A DNA stretch of 64,000 bases from Legionella cardiaca (GTDB lineage Bacteria > Pseudomonadota > Gammaproteobacteria > Legionellales > Legionellaceae). The notes beneath the pieces were generated by a model, which did no database searches, was not told the origin of the DNA, and saw nothing but the letters and a program-made list of their open reading frames with translations. The stretch is taken from assembly GCF_029026145.1 (NCBI RefSeq), contig NZ_CP119078.1:1565001-1629000 (forward strand), given 5' to 3'. This document shows, one piece after another, positions 38,784-47,719 of the stretch. Position numbers and translations under genes: made by a program. Numbering within the stretch: position 1 is the stretch's first letter; each line of letters begins with the position of its first letter.

Positions 38784-41276
38784 TTAAACAACTTCAGTTG
38801 TTAAATTATCTTCGCTCGGAGTTATTTCTTTCTTTTTTACCTTACTCAATGCGGCATCAAATGATGATCGCCGCAATTCATCATCACTAAAATCATCCAC
38901 AGCAATAATTTCCTGTCTTTTGATTTCAGCCTCTCGCAAACGCATAGCATCATTAGTATCTAAAATACCATTTTGTTCTGCTTCATTAATTTGTTCTAGC
39001 AAGGTTAAAGAGGTTAATTTTCCTTCTCTCACAGCACGACTAACTTTTTTCTCAAGTTCTTCAATTGCACAAATTTTATGGAATGTATCTTCCAAACGGC
39101 CCAAAGGACAATTCTGGATGGCTTCTGCAAATACAAACCGAGTGAGTCGTGTTCTGGTTTCATTTGGTTCAGTAAGTATTTGAGCCAATTTAGCACCCAA
39201 TTCATCAGAGGGAGCATGACGTTGACCACCAAACGGCTGCAGAATTAATTTCAGTACAATACGCGCCCAACGTGTCGGGAAATTAACAATAACATTATGA
39301 ATAGCAGTCTCACTCTCATTTAGCAATTGCTGACAACTCCATTCAACTAAAGGTAAATCAGCAACTGGCTCACCATCATCATGAAAGCGTTTCAAGACAG
39401 CTGATATCAAATATAAATTGCTTAAAACATCCCCTAAACGAGCCGACATTTTCTCCTTTCGCTTAAGCTCACCACCAAGTATCGCCATCGAAAAATCAGA
39501 TAAAAAGGCTAATTGAGCACTATAACGTTGAGCCAATTGATAATAGCGTTTAGCTTTGCTTTTTGGTGTGGAGATAAAGTGAGCATCTGTTATCGAATAA
39601 ATTAAAGATTTGGTTAAGTTTGCTAATACAAATCCAGCATGACCCCAAAATGCTTTATCAAAGGCATTTAGGTCATTTTTGCGAACACTCTCTAATTCCT
39701 GGAATACATAAGGATGACAACGAATTGCGCCTTGGCCAAAAATAATTAAGCTACGAGTGAGAATATTAGCTCCCTCAACAGTAATACCTATAGGTAAATT
39801 TTGATAGGCACGTCCTAAATAGTTATTTGGGCCAAGACAAATCCCTTTACCTCCATGAATGTCCATGGCATCAATAGCAACTTGACGTCCTCTTTCAGTC
39901 GTATGATATTTTAAGATCGCACCAGCTACTGAAGGTTTGGCACCATGATCAATAGCTGCAGCAGCCATGGTTAAACCAGCGTCAATAAGATAGGTATTTC
40001 CGGCAATCCGCGCCAAAGGCTCTTCAATGCCTTCAAAGTTTGCTATAGACTGGTTGAATTGTTTGCGTATTCTTGCATAAGCACCACTCGCCAGAGCACC
40101 CGCTTGTGTACCCCCAGTCGCACTTGATGGCAAAGAAATAGCGCGTCCGGCACTCAAACATTCCATTAACATACGCCAACCTGCTCCTGCCATGGCAGCA
40201 CCACCAATTAAATAATCAATGGGAACAAAAACATCCTTTCCTTGAGTTGGGCCATTCAAAAAGCCTGTATTTAATGGAAAATGGCGACGCCCCTTAATAA
40301 CGCCAGGCGTATTTGCGGGAATTAAGGCGCAGGTAATTCCAACATCGGTTCCTTTACCTAAAATATTCTCAGGATCAAATAGGCGGAACGCCAAGCCGAT
40401 AACGGTTGCAACTGGGCAAAGCGTAATATAACGCTTATTCCAGGTTAAACGGATTCCTAATACTTCTTGACCATTGAATTCTTGATAGCAAACTACACCC
40501 TTATCAGGAATTGAGGCTGCGTCAGAACCAGCATTAGGTCCTGTTAAGGCAAAGCAAGGAATCTCCCGTCCATCAGCCAAACGAGGCAAATAATATTCTT
40601 TTTGCTCTTTGGTACCATATTTTAATAATAATTCTGCTGGGCCCAAAGAATTAGGAACTGACACTGAGCTCCCAACGGTAACAGAGCGACCATATAATTT
40701 TGCTAAAATAGAAAACTGTGCCGTAGCAGAAAATTCCAGTCCACCATAATGCTTGGGAATGATCATTCCCAAGAAACCCTTTTCTTTAATAAATTGCCAC
40801 ATTTCAGGTGGCATATCTGTTCGAACGTGCGTGATATCCCAATCGTCAATCATGCGACACAATTCATTAACGGGACCGTCGATGAAAGCCTGCTCTTCAA
40901 CAGTTAATTTAACTACAGGTGAACTAAGGAGACGATTAAAATCTGGTGAGCCACTAAAAAGGTCACCCTCCCAACTGACCGTTCCGGCTTCCAGGGCTTC
41001 TCGTTCTGTAGAAGACATTGCGGGCATTGACTTGCTAATCGTTGCAAATAGATGACGCGATAATAAATTTTTACGCAATGGCCTGATAGAAGCTAACGCA
41101 AAAATTGCAAAAATTCCCCAGAGAAAAACTTGACCAACGATCCCTGGCGAACCATAGTTAGTAACTAACAAAGCAAATAAAGCGTAACTGATAGTCCAAA
41201 CCACAAGGGATGCTTGTTTAGCGAGCAATAAAATAGCCGCACCCACCACTGCTAATACAGTCAGAGTATGCAACAC
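38784..41276 (-). CDS. fadE: Acyl-CoA dehydrogenase FadE
   Basis: FadE performs the first, FAD-dependent oxidation of beta-oxidation. The 830-residue protein is of the long FadE type. Two N-terminal membrane segments (about 1-75) are followed by the acyl-CoA dehydrogenase core, with the flavin-proximal block FALTGPNAGSDAASIPD, the DIHGGKGICLG motif and a helical C-terminal extension. The start codon is GTG at 41276 behind AGGAG. It marks use of fatty acids. Confidence 0.93.
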   Translation of the reverse strand: MLHTLTVLAVVGAAILLLAKQASLVVWTISYALFALLVTNYGSPGIVGQVFLWGIFAIFALASIRPLRKNLLSRHLFATISKSMPAMSSTEREALEAGTVSWEGDLFSGSPDFNRLLSSPVVKLTVEEQAFIDGPVNELCRMIDDWDITHVRTDMPPEMWQFIKEKGFLGMIIPKHYGGLEFSATAQFSILAKLYGRSVTVGSSVSVPNSLGPAELLLKYGTKEQKEYYLPRLADGREIPCFALTGPNAGSDAASIPDKGVVCYQEFNGQEVLGIRLTWNKRYITLCPVATVIGLAFRLFDPENILGKGTDVGITCALIPANTPGVIKGRRHFPLNTGFLNGPTQGKDVFVPIDYLIGGAAMAGAGWRMLMECLSAGRAISLPSSATGGTQAGALASGAYARIRKQFNQSIANFEGIEEPLARIAGNTYLIDAGLTMAAAAIDHGAKPSVAGAILKYHTTERGRQVAIDAMDIHGGKGICLGPNNYLGRAYQNLPIGITVEGANILTRSLIIFGQGAIRCHPYVFQELESVRKNDLNAFDKAFWGHAGFVLANLTKSLIYSITDAHFISTPKSKAKRYYQLAQRYSAQLAFLSDFSMAILGGELKRKEKMSARLGDVLSNLYLISAVLKRFHDDGEPVADLPLVEWSCQQLLNESETAIHNVIVNFPTRWARIVLKLILQPFGGQRHAPSDELGAKLAQILTEPNETRTRLTRFVFAEAIQNCPLGRLEDTFHKICAIEELEKKVSRAVREGKLTSLTLLEQINEAEQNGILDTNDAMRLREAEIKRQEIIAVDDFSDDELRRSSFDAALSKVKKKEITPSEDNLTTEVV

Positions 41277-41370
41277 TGTCTTCTCCTTTTAATAAACGAT
41301 CCTTAGGAATAACGATCTTCATACATGCGTTCAGAGTATGCTTGTAAAACTTTATTTTCAAGCAATCTTG

Positions 41371-42162
41371 TCATCCTTTCAGTATAGCATCAAGCCCCGC
41401 AAAAATTTGTTTTGCGACTTGGATTGGATGCTCCATTGGCAGCATATGAGTACCATTCATTTTAACCGCTGAGATATTGTAATGCTTTTGCATATAACGT
41501 ACATCCAATCCATCAACAACTGTACTTTTATCTCCATAAATTAATAAGGCTGGAACTCTTAATTTTCCCTCGTATGCGTGTAAAGTGTGAGGTATAGTTC
41601 GGAAGATCAAATATTCTATATGGCGATCGAAGCGGAGTACATAACCTTCTTCGGTTTTTCTCATACCATACTCAATATAGTCTTCTAAACATTCTTGAGT
41701 AAATGTTTTAAACAGATCACGAGTTTTCAGGTAATTAATAAGTTGTTCTTTATTTTGCCAGTACTCTCTTCTACTGCGTGCTCTAAATGCCGGAGTAATC
41801 CTATCAATTATACCTAGAGCTTTTGCCAGTCTCACTACACTTGACTTCATGCGTCCTAAAAGAGGCGAGTCAATCATAATCACCGCTTTAAATAATGCAG
41901 GCTTTTCAATTGCAGCCAAAAGACTTAAAACTCCCCCTAATGAATGTCCTACTGCAATAACAGGTTGTGTCGCTTGCGCCTGCACACTGGCAATAATCTC
42001 ATCCACGAGAAGATGCCAGTTTTCCGTGACAGGGAATAGAGGATTGTGTCCTATTTTATCAATATAACAATAGTCATATCTCGTCTCCAAGTGTTTTAAC
42101 AATTGCATATAACAAGGCGACGGAAAACCATTGCCATGAGCAAAATGAATTAACTCTTTCAC
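41371..42162 (-). CDS. Alpha/beta hydrolase
   Basis: The 263-residue protein has the canonical fold: oxyanion region FAHGNGFPSP, nucleophile elbow GHSLGG (Ser near residue 74), an acid in YGDKSTVVD, and His in NGTHMLPMEHP. The substrate is unknown; the HGNGFP opening occurs in lipase/esterase-like members. It overlaps the DUF1189-type gene by 4 nt, making it the last gene of the ugp-containing transcript. Confidence 0.87.
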   Translation of the reverse strand: MKELIHFAHGNGFPSPCYMQLLKHLETRYDYCYIDKIGHNPLFPVTENWHLLVDEIIASVQAQATQPVIAVGHSLGGVLSLLAAIEKPALFKAVIMIDSPLLGRMKSSVVRLAKALGIIDRITPAFRARSRREYWQNKEQLINYLKTRDLFKTFTQECLEDYIEYGMRKTEEGYVLRFDRHIEYLIFRTIPHTLHAYEGKLRVPALLIYGDKSTVVDGLDVRYMQKHYNISAVKMNGTHMLPMEHPIQVAKQIFAGLDAILKG

Positions 42163-43031
42163 GAAACCACCAATTTATGGCTTTCACGTTTCAACGAACG
42201 TAATGCAAAACAAAAGTAGAATGCAGGCAGAATCATTAATATCAATCCAAAGCCGATAAAAAGCCAGTCTATTGTTAAAAAAAGCAAGAGAATAAGTATC
42301 TGCGGTGTTGAACTAACCGATAGCAAACGAGATGATTGTTTATAGCTAATTGATAAGCGAAAAAACAAGTTGGAAATAAACTGTCCCATGAGTGCAAATG
42401 CTAAAAGAAATACCAAATAAATTAAAAACAATAACAATGCTACAGTAGGATAAATAATGATTAGTGAAAACAATTTCACTCGCTTCAAGCCAGACGATTT
42501 TATCCAAGTGCTGCCATCAAATATTTGATTGATATTTTTACTTAGAGGCTGCACATAAATTTGATCTGCCTCTTCATCCATCTGCTTCGTAAAAAAGAAC
42601 TGGGGTGAACGAATACGATAGAAAAATTTATCTTCGGTGATTAAGGTCGTTAAATTAGGATAGGTTTTATCAATGGTTTTAACTTTTCCTGTCGTATCAA
42701 TAATTGAGACAATTTCCCCTGCATCATTTTTGATGAAATACGGCATTGGTTCGTCAAAAGACACTTTTCCATTTTGAATATAAATAGGCGGTAATTTTTT
42801 AAGCGGTTCAATGATTTGCTGTTCAAAAAAAGTATTAAACTCAACAGCAATACGTAATGAGAATGGGATTGAGAATAAAAATATAACCAATAATAAATAA
42901 AGTATGCCTAAACCTTTCCAGCGTTTGCCAACATCCACATATAAACGACTACTAAAAAAAGATAGAAGCAAAGCTTGCCAATAGTTGTAAAAGGGTGCAT
43001 CAATTTTTCTTAAAGTTTTTTGTTCAGTCAT
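42159..43031 (-). CDS. DUF1189-type membrane protein
   Basis: The 290-residue protein has one membrane segment near residues 42-62, an extracytoplasmic domain (about 65-185) with an IDTTGK block, and three or more C-terminal membrane segments. The FYNYWQALLLSFFSSRLY opening is typical of DUF1189 proteins of unknown function. Tight overlaps with both neighbours suggest co-expression with the Ugp transporter. Confidence 0.75.
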   Translation of the reverse strand: MTEQKTLRKIDAPFYNYWQALLLSFFSSRLYVDVGKRWKGLGILYLLLVIFLFSIPFSLRIAVEFNTFFEQQIIEPLKKLPPIYIQNGKVSFDEPMPYFIKNDAGEIVSIIDTTGKVKTIDKTYPNLTTLITEDKFFYRIRSPQFFFTKQMDEEADQIYVQPLSKNINQIFDGSTWIKSSGLKRVKLFSLIIIYPTVALLLFLIYLVFLLAFALMGQFISNLFFRLSISYKQSSRLLSVSSTPQILILLLFLTIDWLFIGFGLILMILPAFYFCFALRSLKRESHKLVVS

Positions 43032-44115
43032 GCCACCCTCCTAGACGTAAACCAGTTTTTTGACGAAATAGATTAGCTTTATTTATAATAAGTTCCAAGG
43101 CAAGTCTGTCATCAACAATTTCAATGTCAGCCGAAACCCGTACTGAAAAACGCCCCTTGCCACAATATGTGACAGCCTGAATCAATTTGTCAGCTCCCAT
43201 GTCATCAACAAATTCAATCTTAACAGGAATTGCTGACGGGTTACCTTTCTCAACGACTTTTAAATGTTCCGGTCTAAATCCGATAACCACCTCTTCATTA
43301 TCCATAAGCGATTCTTTTACCAGCGGTAGTGGGAACTCAACCCCAAAATCAGCCAGGACCTTTTGTTGATTTTGATCAATTTTAGCTGGTAAAAAATTAA
43401 TCGGATAATGACCAATAAAACTCGCAACAAAAAGCGATGCAGGTTGTGAATATAAAAGTTGTGGCGAACCAATTTGTTCTATTTTTCCTTTGTTTAAAAC
43501 TAATACTCTCGATGCCATAGTCATGGCTTCGGTTTGATCATGAGTAACATATAAACATGTTGTTTGTAATTTTTGATGCATTCTTTTGATTTCGTAGCGC
43601 ATTTCCGTACGTAACTTTGCATCGAGATTAGAAAGAGGCTCATCAAATAAAAAGACCGCAGGCGAACGTACAATAGCTCTTCCCATAGCAACTCGTTGGC
43701 GCTGCCCTCCAGAAAGTGCTTGTGGCTTACGTTGCAAATAATCGGTTAGTTGCAACATGGCCGCTACCTCTTGTGTTTTTTGTTGGATTAGCGATGCCTT
43801 CATACCTCGCATTTTAAGGCCATAAGCCATATTATCAAAAACGGTCATATGCGGATAAAGTGCATAGTTCTGGAACACCATTGCCATATCGCGTTTTGCA
43901 GGAGGGATTTTGTTGACACATTGATTGTTAATCAAAATATTTCCGCTCGTCACTGTATCCAAACCTGCAACAAGTCGCAATAAGGTTGATTTTCCACAAC
44001 CTGAAGGCCCTATTACAACCACAAACTCCCCTTTCTCAATGTTTAGGTTTATTTTGTCGAGAATGCGTTGTTGTGTGTAGACTTTATCCACATCGATTAA
44101 ATTTACCGTGGCCAT
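43024..44115 (-). CDS. ugpC: ABC transporter ATPase, glycerol-3-phosphate type
   Basis: The 363-residue CUT1-family ATPase has Walker A GPSGCGKSTLL (36-46), the Q-loop FQNYALYPHM, signature LSGGQRQRVAMGRA, Walker B VFLFDEPLSNLDA and the C-terminal TOBE regulatory domain (VIGFRPEHL). The cytoplasmic energiser of ugpAE, it shares the last base of the ugpE stop as part of its start. Maltose-type substrates are the alternative. Confidence 0.9.
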   Translation of the reverse strand: MATVNLIDVDKVYTQQRILDKINLNIEKGEFVVVIGPSGCGKSTLLRLVAGLDTVTSGNILINNQCVNKIPPAKRDMAMVFQNYALYPHMTVFDNMAYGLKMRGMKASLIQQKTQEVAAMLQLTDYLQRKPQALSGGQRQRVAMGRAIVRSPAVFLFDEPLSNLDAKLRTEMRYEIKRMHQKLQTTCLYVTHDQTEAMTMASRVLVLNKGKIEQIGSPQLLYSQPASLFVASFIGHYPINFLPAKIDQNQQKVLADFGVEFPLPLVKESLMDNEEVVIGFRPEHLKVVEKGNPSAIPVKIEFVDDMGADKLIQAVTYCGKGRFSVRVSADIEIVDDRLALELIINKANLFRQKTGLRLGGWHD

Positions 44116-44945
44116 CAGTGTGTTAACCCCTTTTCAAACCATCGTTGCATTGTTAAGACCACCAAACACGGTGGTATCAATGCAATTAAAGCAATAGTCA
44201 TTATGTAATGCCATTGGGGAATCTGATCAGCAACGCCGGCCAAATAACGAATCCCCATAACTATCGTTGCCATACTGCTATCTGTTGTAATTACCAGTGG
44301 CCAAAGATACTGATTCCATCCATATACAAATAAAATAATAAATAAAGCGGCAATTTGAGTTTTAGATAGGGGTAAAAGAATATCCCAAAAAAAACGTACT
44401 GGTCCTGCCCCATCCAAAGTCGCTGCATCAATTAACTCTTTAGGTATTGTCTTAAAAAATTGCCGAAATAAAAAGGTGGCTGTTGCTGAGGCCATTAAAG
44501 GAAAACTAAGACCAGCAAAACTATTTAACCAGCCAAAAGCAGCAATCACCTGAAAGGTTGGCACAATTCTTACCTCAACGGGTAACATCATCGTCGTAAA
44601 AATTAACGCAAAGAAAAATTGTTTACCTGGAAAGTCAAAATAGACAAGCGCAAAGGCAGAAAACAACGCTAAAATTATTTTGCCACCGGCAATCAGAATT
44701 GCCATAGCAAAACTATTCAGTAGCATCTGCCATACAGGTTGCCCACCTGTTGCCACCAGCCCCTGAGTCAATACCACTTTAATATTATGAAATAAAACAG
44801 TGCCGGGCCAGACAGGCAGTGGCGCCTGCATCATTGCTGTACCATTATGACTGGCGGCAACCAAAGCCAAATAAAGAGGAATAAACAATAATGCAACAAA
44901 AAAGCATAGCAAGCTATGGCTAAGAATTCGCTTGAATATTTTCAT
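44115..44945 (-). CDS. ugpE: ABC transporter permease, UgpE-like
   Basis: The 276-residue inner-membrane permease has six predicted segments and the EAA coupling loop ELIDAATLDGAGPVRFFWDI-LLPL. The MMLPVEVRIVPTF segment is typical of UgpE/MalG-like CUT1 permeases. It overlaps ugpA by 4 nt. Confidence 0.9.
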   Translation of the reverse strand: MKIFKRILSHSLLCFFVALLFIPLYLALVAASHNGTAMMQAPLPVWPGTVLFHNIKVVLTQGLVATGGQPVWQMLLNSFAMAILIAGGKIILALFSAFALVYFDFPGKQFFFALIFTTMMLPVEVRIVPTFQVIAAFGWLNSFAGLSFPLMASATATFLFRQFFKTIPKELIDAATLDGAGPVRFFWDILLPLSKTQIAALFIILFVYGWNQYLWPLVITTDSSMATIVMGIRYLAGVADQIPQWHYIMTIALIALIPPCLVVLTMQRWFEKGLTH

Positions 44946-45820
44946 TCGTAATGCACTTTTTTCTCAAGGTAACGGAATTGAAATAAAGTAAGCACAATCA
45001 CCATAATCATCAACATGACGGATTGAGCAGAAGAACTTCCTGGATCTAACCCCACAAAACCGTCTTTATACACTTTGTAAATTAATGTTGTCGTACTATT
45101 ATTAGGGCCCCCATTTGTCATCACATCAATAATGCCAAAAGTATCAAAAAAAGCATAAATTAAGTTCATAATTAATAGAAAAAAACTTGTGGGTGATAAC
45201 AATGGAAAAACGATTTGCCAAAATCGACGCCATGCGGAAGCGCCATCAATTATTGCAGCCTCAATCAAAGAATTGGGTATCGCTTGCAGTGCTGCAAAGA
45301 AGAAAAGAAAATTGTAGCTTAATTGCTGCCAGCACGCTGTTACTATTACAACAAGCAGTGCCTGCTTTGCATTAATTAAATAATTAAAATGTATCCCTAC
45401 GTGTTGTAATCCATGAGCCAGCCATCCAATCGTTGGCTGACATAAGAAACGCCATAATATGGCGGCAATAGCTGGTGCTACGGCATAGGGCCAAAGAAAC
45501 AGAGTTTTATAGACGGATTGACTTTTGCGTCGTGCTTGCACAAGAGTAGCTAAAAGCAGCCCTAAGCTCATTGTTCCTAAAGTTACAAAAAAAGCAATTA
45601 TAAGCGTTACATAGAGTGCTTTAAGGTAACCAGGATCTTTTAGCAAATCAAAAAAATTCGTTAACCCTGCAAACTGACTATGTAAACCAAAGGCATCGCT
45701 GAAGAAAAAAGCTTGCGTTAACGCACTAAGTGCAGGCCAAATAAAAAATAAAAGTGTTACTAGCAATTGCGGAAAAATAAAAAACAATGCTAATTTTTTG
45801 TATTGAGTGTATTTAGCCAT
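44942..45820 (-). CDS. ugpA: ABC transporter permease, UgpA-like
   Basis: The 292-residue permease has six segments and the EAA loop SLIEAAIIDGASAWRRFWQI-VFPLL, with the TNGGPNNSTTTLIYKVYKDGF block of UgpA. I start it at ATG 45820, where homology to UgpA begins. The frame stays open to a GTG at 45928, giving an unusual basic extension. Neither start has a clear ribosome-binding site. No ugpB (periplasmic binding protein) is adjacent. Confidence 0.85.
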   Translation of the reverse strand: MAKYTQYKKLALFFIFPQLLVTLLFFIWPALSALTQAFFFSDAFGLHSQFAGLTNFFDLLKDPGYLKALYVTLIIAFFVTLGTMSLGLLLATLVQARRKSQSVYKTLFLWPYAVAPAIAAILWRFLCQPTIGWLAHGLQHVGIHFNYLINAKQALLVVIVTACWQQLSYNFLFFFAALQAIPNSLIEAAIIDGASAWRRFWQIVFPLLSPTSFFLLIMNLIYAFFDTFGIIDVMTNGGPNNSTTTLIYKVYKDGFVGLDPGSSSAQSVMLMIMVIVLTLFQFRYLEKKVHYE

Positions 45821-46011
45821 TAACAGATTAAATAACCAGATTGCATGGCAGTATATAACGAACAGTTTTCCTTTTGCGAGCTTTATAGTGATACACGGCT
45901 TTCTCCTATTGATATTTCTTCTCTTCACCTTTAATACGTTAAAAAATTACGCTACGCGATCCATCTAACCTGAGATATAGTTAGCTAATTCACTCTCCAC
46001 TTGATAATACT

Positions 46012-46980
46012 ATGCGCTGCATTCTAATTGATAATCCAGGCCAAAGCAGTCGCTTAACTATAAGCGAGCAAGCTCTCCCCACTTGCCAACGAGAGGAAAT
46101 TTTAGTGCAAGTCAAAGCAACGGCAATAAATCGAGCTGATTTACTACAAAGACAAGGAAAATACCCTCCCCCTGTTGGTGAATCCATTATCCCCGGTTTA
46201 GAAGTTGCTGGAGAAGTTGTTGATGTAGGCAGTGATGTAACTCGCTTCCAAAAAGGGGATCGCATCTATGGATTAGTAGCAGCGGGAGCTTATGCTGAGT
46301 ATTGTTGTGTCAATCAAAATCTTGCTGAACTTATTCCCAATAATTGGAGTTATGCTTATGCGGCAGCTTTACCCGAGGCCTTGGTAACTGCACATGCAAC
46401 TGTCTTTTTATTAGGTCAATTACAGCAAGGGCAAACCTTGCTAATCCATGCGGCAGGAAGCGGAATTACCTCTCTCGCTATACAAATGGCTAAATTAAAA
46501 GGTGCGAAGATCATTAGTACCGCCAGTAGTGAGGAAAAAATTTTAAAGGCTAAGAAATTAGGAGTAACCACTTTAATAAATTATAAAAAAGAAGACTTTG
46601 AAACCGTACTTGAAGAACGTTCCATCGATATTATTGTTGACTTTATTGGGGGCTCTTATTTTCCCAAACACTTAAAACTTTTAAAATCCCAAGGAAAACT
46701 GATTCAAATTGCCTGTATGCAAGGACATCTTGTGGAAGCCAATTTATTGCTAGTCATGCAAAAACGTCTGCAAATCAACGGTTTTGTTTTACGTCCACAA
46801 TCTCTTCTCGAAAAAATCGAGCTTTGGAGATCAGCACAAAAATTATGGGCCACATCCTTGCTCAATCAACATATTGCCCCTGTTATTGATTCAGAATTTC
46901 GTTTTGAAGACATGGAACAAGCCCATGCACGGATGCAAAACAATGAGCATTTTGGAAAAATCGTTGTTACGCTGAGTTAG
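46012..46980 (+). CDS. NAD(P)H quinone oxidoreductase, PIG3/zinc-type dehydrogenase family
   Basis: The 322-residue medium-chain dehydrogenase/reductase has NRADLLQRQGKYPPP and PGLEVAGEV near the N terminus, the ALPEALVTAHATVF segment and a nucleotide loop HAAGSGITSLAIQMAK. No structural zinc cysteines are seen, consistent with quinone-oxidoreductase-like PIG3 proteins. It is divergent from the ugp operon and followed by a hairpin at 46990-47015. Confidence 0.88.
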   Translation: MRCILIDNPGQSSRLTISEQALPTCQREEILVQVKATAINRADLLQRQGKYPPPVGESIIPGLEVAGEVVDVGSDVTRFQKGDRIYGLVAAGAYAEYCCVNQNLAELIPNNWSYAYAAALPEALVTAHATVFLLGQLQQGQTLLIHAAGSGITSLAIQMAKLKGAKIISTASSEEKILKAKKLGVTTLINYKKEDFETVLEERSIDIIVDFIGGSYFPKHLKLLKSQGKLIQIACMQGHLVEANLLLVMQKRLQINGFVLRPQSLLEKIELWRSAQKLWATSLLNQHIAPVIDSEFRFEDMEQAHARMQNNEHFGKIVVTLS

Positions 46981-46989
46981 CCTTGATGC

Positions 46990-47015
46990 CTTGATGCTGC
47001 TTTGGGAGCATCAAG
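46990..47015 (+). terminator. Hairpin after the oxidoreductase
   Basis: A 9-bp stem (46990-46998 with 47007-47015) begins 10 nt after the stop. It lacks a T-run, so termination is only probable. Confidence 0.45.
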
Positions 47016-47023
47016 ATGCACAA

Positions 47024-47613
47024 TCAATTAGAATTACACTGAAAGACAGAACTCTCAGTTTCCACAACAAGCGTACTTTTTAATTTAAAAGCGCCATTCT
47101 GTCTAGGTGTTCCTGTTGAACGCTGCTTACGCTCATTAGCAGCGGGATCATTATTCGCAGTAAAACTTTGTGAATCAACTGGCAAGGCAACATTCTTATT
47201 ATCAGATACCAAATTTAATTTGCTGATTTGGGAGAAACAAATTCCAGATTGCCGCCAACCCCATTATTAAAATTAAACTCTGTAGAATGATGATTTTCCA
47301 GACCATCAACGTCAGCTTTCCAGCGAAACTATCCCAGCATTTTCGAAGTTAAGTACTCTATGATGGCTAAAGTAATGGTTTTACCACGACATACGCGTGA
47401 ACCAGAACCAAACGTAGATACGGATTTAACTGTTGATAATGTTGTTTATCTTCTTCCGGATTAAATTCATTGGCAAAAGACCCTCATTCTCTAAGGCTCG
47501 CAACCCATGTGGTGTAACAAATCACCTGCCTTGATATAAATTTTTTCATTTTCATATTCAATGACAAAATCTTCTAATGCTTCGCCAGGTTGGGCATAGA
47601 TGCAATTACTGAA
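47024..47613 (-). pseudogene. Cytochrome P450 remnant (C-terminal, frameshifted)
   Basis: On the minus strand the broken frames spell the C-terminal third of a cytochrome P450. The pieces are: QPGEALEDFVIEYENEK then IYIKAGDLLHH (about 47600-47510); FANEFNPEEDKQHYQQLNPYL in another frame; and the heme-binding loop FGSGSRVCRGK (47380-47412) followed by TITLAIIEYLTSKMLG. A further piece, GLENHHSTEFNFNNGVGGNLEF, lies beyond an in-frame stop. At least two frameshifts and two stops separate them. A 62-codon open tail (47024-47212) may be its former C terminus. The N-terminal two thirds are missing. Confidence 0.8.
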
Positions 47614-47719
47614 ATTGTTTTTTGATTATTTTAAATTGGAAAAACGGAAGCTTGATTTATTTGGATTTAAGATTTAATGGGTACATTTACTCCTTTTTGA
47701 TGTCGTTGCAAAGAGCTAC

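Noticed and set aside
45843..45911. Possible short leader peptide upstream of ugpA (GTG after AGGAG)
   Set aside because: Very short, no regulatory hairpin or codon bias seen, and the ugpA start itself is uncertain.
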